Shown here: in pieces, positions 16,671 through 25,637 of the stretch
Layout of the letters: each line of letters begins with the position of its first letter
Position numbering within the stretch: position 1 is the first letter of the stretch
Source: Mycobacterium sp.
Lineage (GTDB): Bacteria > Actinomycetota > Actinomycetes > Mycobacteriales > Mycobacteriaceae
Length of the DNA: 64,000 nt
Direction of reading: 5' to 3'
Assembly: GCF_029961025.1 (NCBI RefSeq)
Contig: NZ_JASBVP010000002.1
Location: forward strand, 496,001-560,000
Translations under genes and position numbers: made by a program
The notes under the pieces: model-generated
What the model was told of the DNA's origin: nothing
What the model saw: the letters and a program-made list of their open reading frames with translations, nothing else
Database searches by the model: none

Positions 16671-18644
16671 CTAGCACTTCGTGGTGGCGTTATGTCCTCG
16701 CCATTCATAGATCCGGGCCTCACCGTTGTCGTAGATCTCGGCCCACGACTTCGATTTCTCTAGCGACACTAGTCCGTCGGGTATCACGAACCCCCGGACC
16801 GTGGGCGTGCTGATCAGCACGTAGCGGATGTTCAGCAGCCGCACCGCTTCGGGGACTCGCGGATCGGTGTCGGCTTTGTTGGCGTAGGCCCAGAAGATGA
16901 AGCGGTGGTAACCCGGGCCTTGCTGCACCGGGTAGTCGTAGTGCGTCCACAATGGATGCAGGCCGGCCACCGCATACATCCACGCGGTGCCATCGGTGTT
17001 GGCGTTGCCGATCAGCGTGTGCCGGGCGCAGGGCAGGCTGGCCAGGTAAGCCATGGCTTCCACGTCTTTTCGGTCAATGATCACCGAGTCGTATTTGTCG
17101 CCGAACAAAAACCGATGCCGAGGAAAGTAGTGCCACGCGCTGGCCAGCACCGCCGTCACCAGCAGCAGCGCGGCGCCGGCGTCCCACACCGGGCCGGGTA
17201 ACGGCCGTGTCGGCAGGCGATCAGCGAGCCGCCGCACGATCCTGAGCAGGGCCAGGACCACCACAACCAACCCGATACCGGCCATCGGCGCCAGCAGCAA
17301 CGTCGTCGCTGCCGCCAAGCGGCGCGGATCTTTGTAGAAGAACTCACCGAACGCCCCGGCCAGCATGCCGACCGGACCGCCCAGCGGTGTTCCCGCGTCG
17401 ACGTTCACCACGATCAGCAGCAGCCACACCACCAGCGGCCACCAGATCTTGGTGAGCAGCAGGACCATCCCACCGGTAGCCGCCAGGGCGATCAGCGCGT
17501 ACTGCACCGGGAAATCGTTGAGGTGACGGGAGTGCTGAAAAACAGCGTCGAACAACCCCCGTTTCTTGCTCAGATACGTCAGATAGGAGTGCCCGGCGAT
17601 AATGTCTTCCTGGCGTTTAACGCTGCGGAATTGCGGCAACAGCACCAGCGCGGTCGGCACCAGCACGCTGAGCAGCGTCATCGCGTCGGCGACCCGGCCA
17701 CGCACCGGGTGCTGCAAGCCATCCAGCAGCCACCATGCCGTCAGCAGCAGGATGGCGACGACACCACCGCTGATGTGCACGGAGAACAGACCCACCAGCG
17801 CCAGCACCGCCAGCGGGACGCGGTCGCGATGCCGCAGCGTGGAGGTGATCAGGGCGAAGGTCGGCGCGGCGATCCCGTCGGCCACCATGTTGGGCATGGC
17901 GGCGGTGTCGAACTCGACGTAGGGAACGGCGGTGAACGACGCCGCCAGCACCGCGGCGGCAGCCGCGGCCAAAGAGGCCGTGCGGGAACCGGGAGAGCGC
18001 AGCATCCGCCAGGTGAGGATGGCCGCGCTGACCGGGAACAGCCAGATCGCCGCCGCCAGTGAGCTCAGGGTGTACGCGGTGGTCGGCGCCGCGCCGGTGA
18101 GCTGGGGCAGCACCGCCACCAGGGCGTGAAAGGTCGACGGGTAGTACAACGGCGCGTGGGTTTCGACGTTGCGTAGCTCACCCATGTGGGTTGGCGACGC
18201 CTGACCGGTGTCGAGGATGAAGCGGACGGTGTTGGCGTGCCAGACCGCGTCCCAGGTGCTGGGGATGGATTGCCAGTCCGGGATGCCGCGAAGCGCCGCA
18301 TAGCCGATCAGCAGCGCTCCGAGCACCACCCCGGCGGCCACGGTAGCCGCCGGCCGGCCGCTCAGGGCTCGGGATTCACCCTCGGCGTCGCGATAGCGGG
18401 CCAGCAGCACCCGCAAACCCGCGGCCAGCACCGTGACTGCAGCCAGGGTGGCCGATGCCGTCCAAGCATTCCACGGGATTCCAAGCGCACCGAACGGCAC
18501 AACGGCCAGCGCAACCGTCCCGTAGGTCAGTGGTGGGCCAACTGCGACGGCGACCGGCCACGTTAGCTGGGCGCTCCGTGCGACGAGCACCCCGGGTGCT
18601 ATCAGCAAAAACAATGCGACCAGCACTCCGCTCGCCAAGCCCAC
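16671..18644 (-). CDS. Polytopic membrane protein, Rv3779-like
   Basis: A 657-residue integral membrane protein with about 11-13 hydrophobic helices and a C-terminal soluble region of ~150 residues that contains SLPCARHTLIGNANTDGTAW and WTHYDYPVQQGPGYHRF. It belongs to the DUF6541 group, with a GT-C-like layout. The M. tuberculosis homologue Rv3779 has been proposed to act in polyprenyl-phosphate sugar or cell-wall precursor metabolism. I set the start at GTG 18644: a CATACT hexamer lies exactly six bases upstream, as for a leaderless mRNA, and the hydrophobic segment GLASGVLVALFLLIAPGV follows at once. The gene heads the operon Rv3779-bpa-wzt-glfT1-wzm. Confidence 0.88.
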   Translation of the reverse strand: MGLASGVLVALFLLIAPGVLVARSAQLTWPVAVAVGPPLTYGTVALAVVPFGALGIPWNAWTASATLAAVTVLAAGLRVLLARYRDAEGESRALSGRPAATVAAGVVLGALLIGYAALRGIPDWQSIPSTWDAVWHANTVRFILDTGQASPTHMGELRNVETHAPLYYPSTFHALVAVLPQLTGAAPTTAYTLSSLAAAIWLFPVSAAILTWRMLRSPGSRTASLAAAAAAVLAASFTAVPYVEFDTAAMPNMVADGIAAPTFALITSTLRHRDRVPLAVLALVGLFSVHISGGVVAILLLTAWWLLDGLQHPVRGRVADAMTLLSVLVPTALVLLPQFRSVKRQEDIIAGHSYLTYLSKKRGLFDAVFQHSRHLNDFPVQYALIALAATGGMVLLLTKIWWPLVVWLLLIVVNVDAGTPLGGPVGMLAGAFGEFFYKDPRRLAAATTLLLAPMAGIGLVVVVLALLRIVRRLADRLPTRPLPGPVWDAGAALLLVTAVLASAWHYFPRHRFLFGDKYDSVIIDRKDVEAMAYLASLPCARHTLIGNANTDGTAWMYAVAGLHPLWTHYDYPVQQGPGYHRFIFWAYANKADTDPRVPEAVRLLNIRYVLISTPTVRGFVIPDGLVSLEKSKSWAEIYDNGEARIYEWRGHNATTKC

Positions 18645-18753
18645 GCGACTAGTATGGCTGGCCGGGTGACCTGGCTCGGGACGGCGGGGACGTATCCGGG
18701 TGCCCGCTACCGTGGTGGCTTTGCGGAGTAGCGGAAACTCTAAGGTGGCTGGC

Positions 18754-19950
18754 ATGGCTTACGACGTCGCCCGGGTGCGCGGACTGCATCCCTCGCTGGG
18801 CGACGGGTGGGTGCACTTCGATGCGCCGGCGGGGATGCTGATCCCGGAGTCGGTGGCGACCACCGTGTCGACGGCGTTTCGTCGGTCGGTTCCGAGCACC
18901 GGGAGCGCGCACCCCGCGGCCCGGCGCAGCGTGGCCATGCTCGCCGCGGCGCGCGAGGCGGTCGCCGACCTGCTCAATGCCGACCCGCGCGGGGTTGTGC
19001 TGGGGGCCGATCGGGCGGTTTTGTTGACATCGCTGGCCGATGCGTCGTCCGCCCGGGCCGGGCTGGGCTACGAGGTGATCGTCACCCGTCTGGACGACGA
19101 AGCCAATATTGCCCCCTGGCTGCGGGCGGCCCACCGCCACGGTGCCCGGGTGAAATGGGCCGAGGTCGACGTCGAAACCGGTGAGCTGCCCGGCTGGCAA
19201 TGGGAGAGCCTGATCACCCCGGTAACCCGACTGGTCGCCGTCACCTCGGCGTCGGGCACCCTGGGCACGGTCACCGATCTGCGGGCGGTGACCAAGCTGG
19301 TCCACGACATCGGTGGCCTGGTGGTGGTCGACCATTCCGCGGCCGCGCCGTACCGGCTGATGGATATTCGCGAGGCCGATGCGGACGTGGTGGCGTTGAA
19401 CGCCGTCGGGTGGGGCGGTCCGCCGATCGGGGCGCTGGTGTTTCGTGATCCGGCGCTGATCGACTCGTTCGGGTCGGTCTCGACCGATCCGAACGCTCGC
19501 GGCCCGGCGCGTCTGGAGCTGGGTGTGCATCAGTTCGCCTTGCTCGCCGGCGTTGTCGCCAGTATCGAGTATCTGGCTGCACTCGACGAGTCCGCCCGCG
19601 GAAGCAGACGCGAAAGACTTTCCATATCAATGCAGTCCGCTGCGTCCTACATGAGCCGGGTCTTCGACTACCTGATGGTGTCGTTGCGATCACTGCCGCT
19701 GGTGATGGTGATCGGCCGCCCGGAGACGCGGATCCCGGTGGTCAGCTTCGCCGTTCACGAGGTGCCGGCCGAGCGTGTGGTAGCGCGGTTGGCCGACAAC
19801 GGGATTCTGGCGATCTCCAACTCCAGGTCCCGGGTTCTTGACGTGATCGGAGTCAACGACGTCGGTGGGGCGGTCACCGTGGGGCTGGCCCAGTACACGA
19901 CAACTGCGGAGGTGGACCAGCTGGTGCGGGCGTTGGCGTCCTTCGGTTAA
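18754..19950 (+). CDS. PLP-fold class V aminotransferase-like protein
   Basis: A 398-residue protein of the cysteine-desulfurase/isopenicillin-epimerase fold, homologue of Rv3778c and of the same length. [14 protein letters not shown] at the N-terminus and SAHPAARRS match the fold. [16 protein letters not shown] carries the aspartate that would contact the pyridine nitrogen. At the place of the Schiff-base lysine motif (HKLYGPxGxG in SufS) the sequence reads [11 protein letters not shown] (~216-226), with glycine in the lysine position; only two lysines exist in the protein and neither is nearby. If the alignment is right, normal aminotransferase or desulfurase chemistry is impossible. AAGGTGG precedes the ATG. 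It diverges from Rv3779. Confidence 0.85.
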   Translation: MAYDVARVRGLHPSLGDGWVHFDAPAGMLIPESVATTVSTAFRRSVPSTGSAHPAARRSVAMLAAAREAVADLLNADPRGVVLGADRAVLLTSLADASSARAGLGYEVIVTRLDDEANIAPWLRAAHRHGARVKWAEVDVETGELPGWQWESLITPVTRLVAVTSASGTLGTVTDLRAVTKLVHDIGGLVVVDHSAAAPYRLMDIREADADVVALNAVGWGGPPIGALVFRDPALIDSFGSVSTDPNARGPARLELGVHQFALLAGVVASIEYLAALDESARGSRRERLSISMQSAASYMSRVFDYLMVSLRSLPLVMVIGRPETRIPVVSFAVHEVPAERVVARLADNGILAISNSRSRVLDVIGVNDVGGAVTVGLAQYTTTAEVDQLVRALASFG

Positions 19951-20008
19951 CGTTAACGCGCGTCGGGCCGGTCACGGTGCTCTGGCCAGTGTCAGCCGAG
20001 ACCGAAAG

Positions 20009-20992
20009 CTAACGCCGCACGGTCAGAATCACCTTGCCGCTCACCCGTCCCGACGCCAGCAGTCGATGCGCGTCGGTGGCCTGCTCGATGGGCATCCGCG
20101 CACCGATGACCGGACGGACCCGCCCGTCGGCGATCATCGGCCAGACCGATCGCACCACCGCGTCGACGATGACGGCTTTGCCGTTGGGGCCGGTGGGTGG
20201 CCGGCCCCGCAGGGCGGTGCCGATGACGCGCGCGCGTTTGCTGATCAGCTTGCCCAGGTTAAGCTCGGCTCGCACCCCACCCTGCAGGCCGATGACGATC
20301 AGCTGGCCGTCGTCGGCCAGGGCGTCGATGTTGCGGTCCAGGTAGGCAGCGCCGACGATGTCCAGGATCACGTCGGCACCCGCACCGTCGGTCGCTTCCC
20401 GCAGCCGGGTGACGAAGTCCTCGTCGCGGTAGGCGATGACGATCTCGGCGCCCAGCTCGCGGCACAGCTGAAGTTTGGCGGGCGACCCGGCGGTGATCGC
20501 GACCCGGGCTCCCAGCGCCCGGGCGACCTGGACGGCATGACTGCCCACGCCGCTGGCACCGCCATGGATCAAGACCAGCTGGCCGGGGTTCAGGTGGGCG
20601 GTGAGCACCAGATTGGACCAGACGGTGCAAGCCACCTCGGGGAGCCCGGCGGCATCCACCAGCTCGACGCCCCCGGGAATCGGCATCACCTGGCCCGCGG
20701 GAACGGCGACGTACTCGGCGTATCCCCCGCCGGCGAGCAGGGCGCAGACTTCTTGGCCGACGGACCATTCGCTGACACCGGCGCCGACCGCAGCGATGAC
20801 ACCGGACACCTCCAGCCCGAGGATTTCACTGGCCCCCGGGGGCGGCGGATAGTGGCCCGCGGCCTGCAGCAAATCCGCCCGGTTAACACCCGCAGCACTG
20901 ACTTCGATCAGCACCTCGCCCGCGCCCGGTTGCGCGTCCGGCACTTCCTGCCATACCAGTTGTCCGGCGGGTTCGATGACGATGGCGTGCAT
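20009..20992 (-). CDS. Zinc-free quinone oxidoreductase (MDR family)
   Basis: A 327-residue NAD(P)H:quinone oxidoreductase of the QOR branch of medium-chain dehydrogenases. The GroES-like domain contains VLIEVSAAGVNRADLLQAAG; Asn rather than the zinc ligands is present. The nucleotide fold is IHGGASGVGSHAVQVARALGA, followed by DVILDIVGAAYLDRN. It likely reduces quinones or enones with NADPH in the cytosol. The start ATG at 20992 (HAIVIEPAG) matches family N-termini; the frame continues upstream without support. Homologue: Rv3777. It converges on the Rv3778c-like gene. Confidence 0.9.
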   Translation of the reverse strand: MHAIVIEPAGQLVWQEVPDAQPGAGEVLIEVSAAGVNRADLLQAAGHYPPPPGASEILGLEVSGVIAAVGAGVSEWSVGQEVCALLAGGGYAEYVAVPAGQVMPIPGGVELVDAAGLPEVACTVWSNLVLTAHLNPGQLVLIHGGASGVGSHAVQVARALGARVAITAGSPAKLQLCRELGAEIVIAYRDEDFVTRLREATDGAGADVILDIVGAAYLDRNIDALADDGQLIVIGLQGGVRAELNLGKLISKRARVIGTALRGRPPTGPNGKAVIVDAVVRSVWPMIADGRVRPVIGARMPIEQATDAHRLLASGRVSGKVILTVRR

Positions 20993-21118
20993 GGCGAACA
21001 CCCTAGTGGGTGCCGGATTTTGGCTATCCGTAGCGCTGCCCCGGCCAATTACCCGGGCGGCCCGGCGCCGTGTCCGTGGTTCACGGCGTCGCCGGCCCGC
21101 CCCGTTACGCTTGTCGGC

Positions 21119-21208
21119 GGTGGCGTGGCAGAGCGGCCTAATGCACTCGCCTTGAAAGCGAGAGACGGCTAACACCGTCCGGGGGTTCAAATCCCTCCGC
21201 CACCGCCA
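21119..21208 (+). tRNA. tRNA-Ser (anticodon TGA)
   Basis: Acceptor stem GGTGGCG/CGCCACC (21119-21125 with 21198-21204), discriminator G and an encoded CCA. The anticodon stem-loop CTCGCCTTGAAAGCGAG gives TGA. A long variable arm (GACGGCTAACACCGTC) and the T-loop GGGTTCAAATCCC are present, as expected for class II tRNA-Ser. Confidence 0.97.
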
Positions 21209-21274
21209 CCCACCGGTGTTACCGCCATCCGCGGGGTCTGCACCAGGCTCGCTCGGTGTGCTCGCCGGCCGGGC

Positions 21275-22531
21275 TTAGCCGGCGGTGTCCCGCGGGATCA
21301 CGGCGGTGATGGTGTTCATCAGGGCGGTGTAGCGATCGGCGGCAGGATCCCTGCCGGGTTTGCCGCTGCTGATCAGACCCGCCGCCAGCCCGCGCTCCGG
21401 GTCGGCCCACACGGCGATGTTCACCAAGCCGAGATGGCCGAACGCGGCGGGGGCGTTACGGCCGAACGGTCCGAACCTAGTCGATCCCAGCATGAACCCG
21501 GTACCCCAACGCAGCGGCATCAGCCCGGTGGCAACGTCGGGCCGCAACCGCCGGCACTGCCTGACCGCGTTGCGCAGCGTCTCCGCCCGCATGATCCGGA
21601 CACCGTCGAGTTCGCCACCGCGGCGCCAGATCTCGGCGAACCGCGACAGTTCGTCGGCGTTGGAGACGGTGTTTGACGACGGGATCACGCTGGTGAGAAA
21701 CAGCGGCTCGTTGGTGTAGGGAATGACCTGGTGCACGGTGCCACCGATGGCCTTGCGAAAAACCGCCGCAATCGGGGCGGGCAACGGCTTTCCGGTGGCG
21801 TGACTCGGTGCGACCAACGGGACGTCTTGGGGAGCAACGCCGTAGTTCGTCCAGCGAAACCCCAGCGGGTCGAGGATCTCGGCGGCGAGGATGTCACGAA
21901 TGTTCTTGCCGGTCGCTGCCGAAACGATCTCCCGTGTCAACGGCCCCCAGGTCAGCGCGTGATACATGTGGATCAGTCCGGGCGGGTAGAGGGGCCTGAG
22001 TTCGCCGAGCTTGCGGCGGGCGTATTCACTGTCGTCCACGCGGGTGATGTTCGGCTTGCGCCGGGGCGCCAGCGGCACCCCGGCGCTGTGGGTCATGACG
22101 TGGCGGATCGTGGTGCGCTCCTTGCCGTGGCCGGTGTAGCTGGGCAGGTAGTCGCAGACCCGATCGTCGAGCGAGAAGTATCCGCGCTCGGCCAGCATGT
22201 GCATCACGGTCGCGGTGATCGCCTTGGCCGCCGAGTACACACAAAACGGCGTATCCGTCGTCACGAGGATCTGTTCGGCGTCCGGCGGGTCGCTCGGGGC
22301 GTTGCCCCAGGCGTGACCGATCGCCCGGTTGAGCACCACCCGGCCGTGGTGCCGCAGGCACAACTGGATCGCCGGGTGCATTCCGGCCCGGTACCAGTGG
22401 CGCACGGCCTGCCAGATCCGCTCGACGGCCCCGGTGCCGAGACCGCAGTGGTCTTCCTCGCCGATCGTGGTGACGGCGTCCAGGTCGGCGGGGACGCGGA
22501 TTCTGCCGTGGAGGGCATCTGGGGCGGTCAC
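21275..22531 (-). CDS. lipE: Beta-lactamase-fold esterase LipE
   Basis: A 418-residue serine hydrolase of the class C beta-lactamase/esterase fold. The nucleophile and general base lie in YSAAKA (Ser100, Lys103). The tyrosine motif is probably MYHALTWG, and FGHLG corresponds to the KTG/HxG strand. No signal peptide is seen. It probably hydrolyses short-chain esters. GTG at 22531 is preceded by TACCCT with seven bases between, which suggests a leaderless mRNA. Homologue: Rv3775. The 13E12-type gene found between lipE and Rv3777 in M. tuberculosis is absent; a tRNA-Ser gene occupies the gap. Confidence 0.92.
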   Translation of the reverse strand: MTAPDALHGRIRVPADLDAVTTIGEEDHCGLGTGAVERIWQAVRHWYRAGMHPAIQLCLRHHGRVVLNRAIGHAWGNAPSDPPDAEQILVTTDTPFCVYSAAKAITATVMHMLAERGYFSLDDRVCDYLPSYTGHGKERTTIRHVMTHSAGVPLAPRRKPNITRVDDSEYARRKLGELRPLYPPGLIHMYHALTWGPLTREIVSAATGKNIRDILAAEILDPLGFRWTNYGVAPQDVPLVAPSHATGKPLPAPIAAVFRKAIGGTVHQVIPYTNEPLFLTSVIPSSNTVSNADELSRFAEIWRRGGELDGVRIMRAETLRNAVRQCRRLRPDVATGLMPLRWGTGFMLGSTRFGPFGRNAPAAFGHLGLVNIAVWADPERGLAAGLISSGKPGRDPAADRYTALMNTITAVIPRDTAG

Positions 22532-22538
22532 GTCCGTC

Positions 22539-22544
22539 AGGGTA
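22539..22544 (-). promoter_or_regulatory. -10 element of lipE
   Basis: TACCCT on the minus strand, seven bases before the GTG start of lipE, fits TANNNT and predicts transcription starting at or next to the start codon. No clear -35 element is visible. Confidence 0.5.
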
Positions 22545-22578
22545 CGTGCGCGCCGGTGGACGTGCCGGTGCCCGGGGT

Positions 22579-23403
22579 CTACTCGCCGGTGAACCGCGGC
22601 CTGCGCTTGCTCATCGCCGCGGCGATCCCCTCGGTGAGGTCCGCGGACGGCAAAAAGGCCGCGTTCCAGGCCGCGACGTAGCGCAGGTTTTCCGAAACTC
22701 GTGAAATACGTTGCTGATCAAGCACATCCTTGATACCCCGGACCGTCAGCGGCGGGTTGGCGGCGATCTCGGCGGCGGTGGCGTGGGCGGCGGCCAGGGT
22801 GGCCCCGGCGTCGGCGAACACGTCGTTGACCAAGCCGATCTTTTCGGCGCGGGCGGCGTCGATGTCCTTGCCGGTGAGCGCGAGCTCCCGCAGGTGCCCG
22901 TCGGAGAGGATCAGCGGCAACCGCGCCAGGCTACCCATGTCCGCGACGATCGCGAGTTTGACCTCGCGCACCGAGAACCTGGCATCGGCGCTGGCGTAGC
23001 GGATGTCGGTCGCGGAAATCAGGTCGACGCCGCCACCGACGCACCAGCCGTGCACCGCCGCGATGGTGGGGGTGCGGCAGTCGGCGACGGCGGTGATGGC
23101 CTTCTGCATGCGCAGCACCTCGGCATGAAAGTCGGCTCGCGATCGGGCCGACGCGCCGTCGGCCAGCACCGGGCCCAGCACCGGGGCCATCTCCGGCAGG
23201 TCCAGGCCGTAACTGAAGTTGCTTCCCGACCCGGTGATGACGATCGCCCGCACCTTGCGGTCGGCATCCAGTTCGGCGAACAGCCCGGGCATCTCCGCCC
23301 AGAACGCCGGCCCCAGAGCGTTGCCCTTGCCCGGCCCGATCAACGTCACCCGAGCAACGTGATCCGTGGTCTCGACGGTGACGGATTCGTACGAGTCGCC
23401 CAT
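22579..23403 (-). CDS. echA21: Enoyl-CoA hydratase/isomerase EchA21
   Basis: A 274-residue crotonase-fold enzyme. The oxyanion-hole segments are ITGSGSNFSYGLD and AVHGWCVGGGVDLISA. GGVD, then SVREVKLAIVADMG, provide an Asp, a Glu and a second Asp in the same places as the dienoyl-CoA isomerase ECH1 (GVD..VKEV..AADVG). It may therefore isomerise 3,5-dienoyl-CoA rather than hydrate 2-enoyl-CoA. I set the start at ATG 23403 (MGDSYESVTVE); the codon at 23415 is a TTG. It is downstream of lipE's neighbour and diverges from the Rv3773c-like gene with only 27 bases between the starts. Homologue: Rv3774. Confidence 0.9.
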   Translation of the reverse strand: MGDSYESVTVETTDHVARVTLIGPGKGNALGPAFWAEMPGLFAELDADRKVRAIVITGSGSNFSYGLDLPEMAPVLGPVLADGASARSRADFHAEVLRMQKAITAVADCRTPTIAAVHGWCVGGGVDLISATDIRYASADARFSVREVKLAIVADMGSLARLPLILSDGHLRELALTGKDIDAARAEKIGLVNDVFADAGATLAAAHATAAEIAANPPLTVRGIKDVLDQQRISRVSENLRYVAAWNAAFLPSADLTEGIAAAMSKRRPRFTGE

Positions 23404-23418
23404 ATGCCTATCCAACCG

Positions 23419-23424
23419 TAGTCT
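23419..23424 (+). promoter_or_regulatory. -10 element of the Rv3773c-like gene
   Basis: TAGTCT lies exactly six bases before ATG 23431, so the mRNA should begin at the start codon. It sits inside the 27-base gap between two divergent genes, so the echA21 promoter must overlap it. Confidence 0.65.
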
Positions 23425-23430
23425 GACGGA

Positions 23431-24015
23431 ATGACTTCTGATCTGCAGCCCGGCTCCTATCCCGCACCCACCGACGACCTGGCGAGCGCCGAAGACTCGT
23501 TGCGCGTGTTACAGCAGGTCGTGCACTCGATCACCCCCGGGGATCTGTCCAAGCAGACGCCGTGCCCGGGGTTCGACGTCGCGGGCTTGACCGACCACCT
23601 GCTGAGCGTGATCGCCACGATCGGCGGCGCGGTGGGCGAGAAGCTGCCGCCACGCGACCAGGGCGTCTCGATCGAGCGGCAGCTGCTTTCCGCGGCCCAG
23701 CCGGCGATAACCGCCTGGCAGCGCCACGGGCTGGAGGGCATGGTGGCGCTGGGCGCCAACGAGGCGCCCGCCGCCGCGGCCGTCGGCATCCTGTCAATCG
23801 AATTCCTAGTGCACGCCTGGGACTACGCGGTGGCGACCGGACGCGCCATCGACGTGCCGGAGCCACTGGCCGAGTACGTGCTCGGGATCGCCCGAAAGAT
23901 CATCACCCCGCACGGCCGGGCGGCGGCGGGCTTCGCCGAACCGGTCGCCGTCCCCGATGACGCCGGCGCGATCGATCGGTTGCTCGCGTTCACCGGCCGC
24001 AACCCCGCACGGTAG
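23431..24015 (+). CDS. TIGR03086/DinB-like metal-binding protein
   Basis: A 194-residue protein of the mycothiol-dependent maleylpyruvate isomerase N-terminal-like group (TIGR03086), a DinB-type four-helix bundle. The family signature KQTPCPGFDVAGLTDHLL carries the first histidine of the metal triad; EFLVHAWDYAVATGR carries the second motif (VHAWD). Such proteins bind a divalent metal and often act on mycothiol adducts, but the reaction here is unknown. It shares a short divergent promoter region with echA21 and overlaps hisC2 tail-to-tail by 26 bases. Homologue: Rv3773c, same length. Confidence 0.88.
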   Translation: MTSDLQPGSYPAPTDDLASAEDSLRVLQQVVHSITPGDLSKQTPCPGFDVAGLTDHLLSVIATIGGAVGEKLPPRDQGVSIERQLLSAAQPAITAWQRHGLEGMVALGANEAPAAAAVGILSIEFLVHAWDYAVATGRAIDVPEPLAEYVLGIARKIITPHGRAAAGFAEPVAVPDDAGAIDRLLAFTGRNPAR

Positions 24016-25087
24016 CGGATCGCGCGATCCAGCCGCGGGCGAACCGCAAAAAGGCGTCGTTCTCCTTCGGGGCGCCGATGGTGACCCGGACGCCGTCGGG
24101 GGGAAACGCGCGCACCACGATGCCGGCGTCGGCGGCTTGTCCGACGAACTCCCCGGTGCGCTCACCCAGCGGCAACCAGACGAAATTGGCCTGCGACGGC
24201 GGCAGCGGATACCCGGCATCGCGCAAGCCGGCGCTGACCCGCAAGCGCTCGGCGACTACGCCGTCGGTGCGGGCCAGCAACTCGTCGGCGGCCTTTAGGG
24301 AGGCGATCGCCGCCGCCTGCGAGACGCTGGTCTTGCTGAACGGAACGTCGACCTTGCCCAGCGCTGCGATCACCGAGGGATGGGCGATCGCGTAGCCCAC
24401 CCGCAAACCGGCCAGCCCGTAGGCCTTCGAAAAGGTTCGCAGCACGACAACGTTGTCACGGGAGCGGGCCAGTTCCAGACTGTCGGGAGCCATGCCGTCA
24501 CGGACGTATTCGATATAGGCCTCATCGATGGCGATCAGGATATGAGCCGGCACCGTCTCGATGAAGCGGGTCAGGTCGCCCGGCTCGACCACCGTGGACG
24601 TCGGGTTGTTCGGGTTGCAGACGAAAATCAGCCGGGTGCGGTCGGTGATCGCGGCGAGCATGGCGTCCAGGTCGAAGGTGTGCTCGTTTAGCGGCACCCG
24701 GATCGCGGTGGCACCGGCGACCCGGGCCTGCAAGGGATAGATCTCAAAGCTGCGCCATCCGAAGAGCACCTGGTCGCCCACCGAGGCGGTGATCTGGACG
24801 AGCTGTTGGCACAGGCTGGCCGAACCGCAGCCGACCGCGATGTGCTCGGGGGTAAAACCCCCGGCGCCTCCCCGGTTCAACCGTTCGGCGAGCACGGCCC
24901 TCAGCTCGGCGCAACTGGGGTCCGGGTAGCGGTTGACGGTGGCGGTGGCCCGTTCGATCGCCGCCCGGACACTGGGCAGCGGACCGAACACCGTCTCGTT
25001 GCTGGCCAGTTTGATCGCGCCGGGCACCGTCTTGCCCGGGACGTAAGCCGGCAGCCCGGCCAGCTCGGGGCGCAGGCGCACGGTCAC
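23990..25087 (-). CDS. hisC2: Aromatic/histidinol-phosphate aminotransferase HisC2
   Basis: A 365-residue class I PLP aminotransferase. PLP binding is shown by GCGSASLCQQ, NPNNPTSTVV, AIDEAYIEYV and the Schiff-base lysine in RTFSKAYGLAGLRVGYA. The M. tuberculosis homologue Rv3772 acts on aromatic amino acids (phenylpyruvate) and can be grouped with histidinol-phosphate aminotransferases; the second hisC of the genome would serve histidine synthesis. GTG at 25087 is preceded by TATGCT with exactly six bases between, predicting a leaderless transcript. Confidence 0.93.
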   Translation of the reverse strand: MTVRLRPELAGLPAYVPGKTVPGAIKLASNETVFGPLPSVRAAIERATATVNRYPDPSCAELRAVLAERLNRGGAGGFTPEHIAVGCGSASLCQQLVQITASVGDQVLFGWRSFEIYPLQARVAGATAIRVPLNEHTFDLDAMLAAITDRTRLIFVCNPNNPTSTVVEPGDLTRFIETVPAHILIAIDEAYIEYVRDGMAPDSLELARSRDNVVVLRTFSKAYGLAGLRVGYAIAHPSVIAALGKVDVPFSKTSVSQAAAIASLKAADELLARTDGVVAERLRVSAGLRDAGYPLPPSQANFVWLPLGERTGEFVGQAADAGIVVRAFPPDGVRVTIGAPKENDAFLRFARGWIARSATVRGCGR

Positions 25088-25093
25088 GTCGAC

Positions 25094-25099
25094 AGCATA
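25094..25099 (-). promoter_or_regulatory. -10 element of hisC2
   Basis: TATGCT on the minus strand, six bases (GTCGAC) before the GTG of hisC2. A close TANNNT match, positioned for transcription to start at the G of the start codon. Confidence 0.65.
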
Positions 25100-25229
25100 G
25101 GTCCGGCCGGTGTGCGCCGTGCCCCCGGCGGCGGCCGGGTCTCACCGGCTCCGGCGCGGGCCGTCGGCGGGACCGGCGCCCGGCCCGCGTCATCACCCCG
25201 ACGGGTTCGGGTACTCTCAGAACGTCCGA

Positions 25230-25318
25230 GGAGGCGTGCCAGAGCGGCCGAATGGGACTCACTGCTAATGAGTTGTCCTCTTTACCGGGGACCGGAGGTT
25301 CAAATCCTCTCGCCTCCG
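25230..25318 (+). tRNA. tRNA-Ser (anticodon GCT)
   Basis: Acceptor stem GGAGGCG/CGCCTCC (25230-25236 with 25311-25317), discriminator G. The anticodon stem-loop GACTCACTGCTAATGAGT gives GCT. A long variable arm (GTCCTCTTTACCGGGGAC) and the T-arm GAGGTTCAAATCCTC are present. CCA is not encoded (CCG follows). Confidence 0.97.
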
Positions 25319-25337
25319 CCGTGACAACTGAACACGT

Positions 25338-25410
25338 GCGCCCGTAGCTCAACGGATAGAGCATCTGACTACGGATCAGAAGGTTGGGGGTTCGAATCCC
25401 TTCGGGCGCG
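25338..25410 (+). tRNA. tRNA-Arg (anticodon ACG)
   Basis: Acceptor stem GCGCCCG/CGGGCGC (25338-25344 with 25403-25409), discriminator G, D-arm AGCTCAACGGATAGAGC, anticodon loop CTACGGA in TCTGACTACGGATCAGA, T-arm GGGGGTTCGAATCCCTT. It lies 19 bases after tRNA-Ser(GCT), probably in the same transcript. Confidence 0.97.
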
Positions 25411-25637
25411 CTTTTTGAGCGCAGGCTTCACACACCAGCGGTCGGGCCGCTGCCGACATACGTCCAACAACACGGCCGTGATCTCAACGGGTCGTGACGA
25501 TACCGATTGGTTGCGGCGCAGTCACGGATGCATACCCATCGGTGGATCACTGACCACAAAGGTCACTTAGACAACTATCGTCACATCGGTGAATGGCTGA
25601 CGTCGCCGCGACGTCCTGGTGTCCGGAAAGGTGTGAC

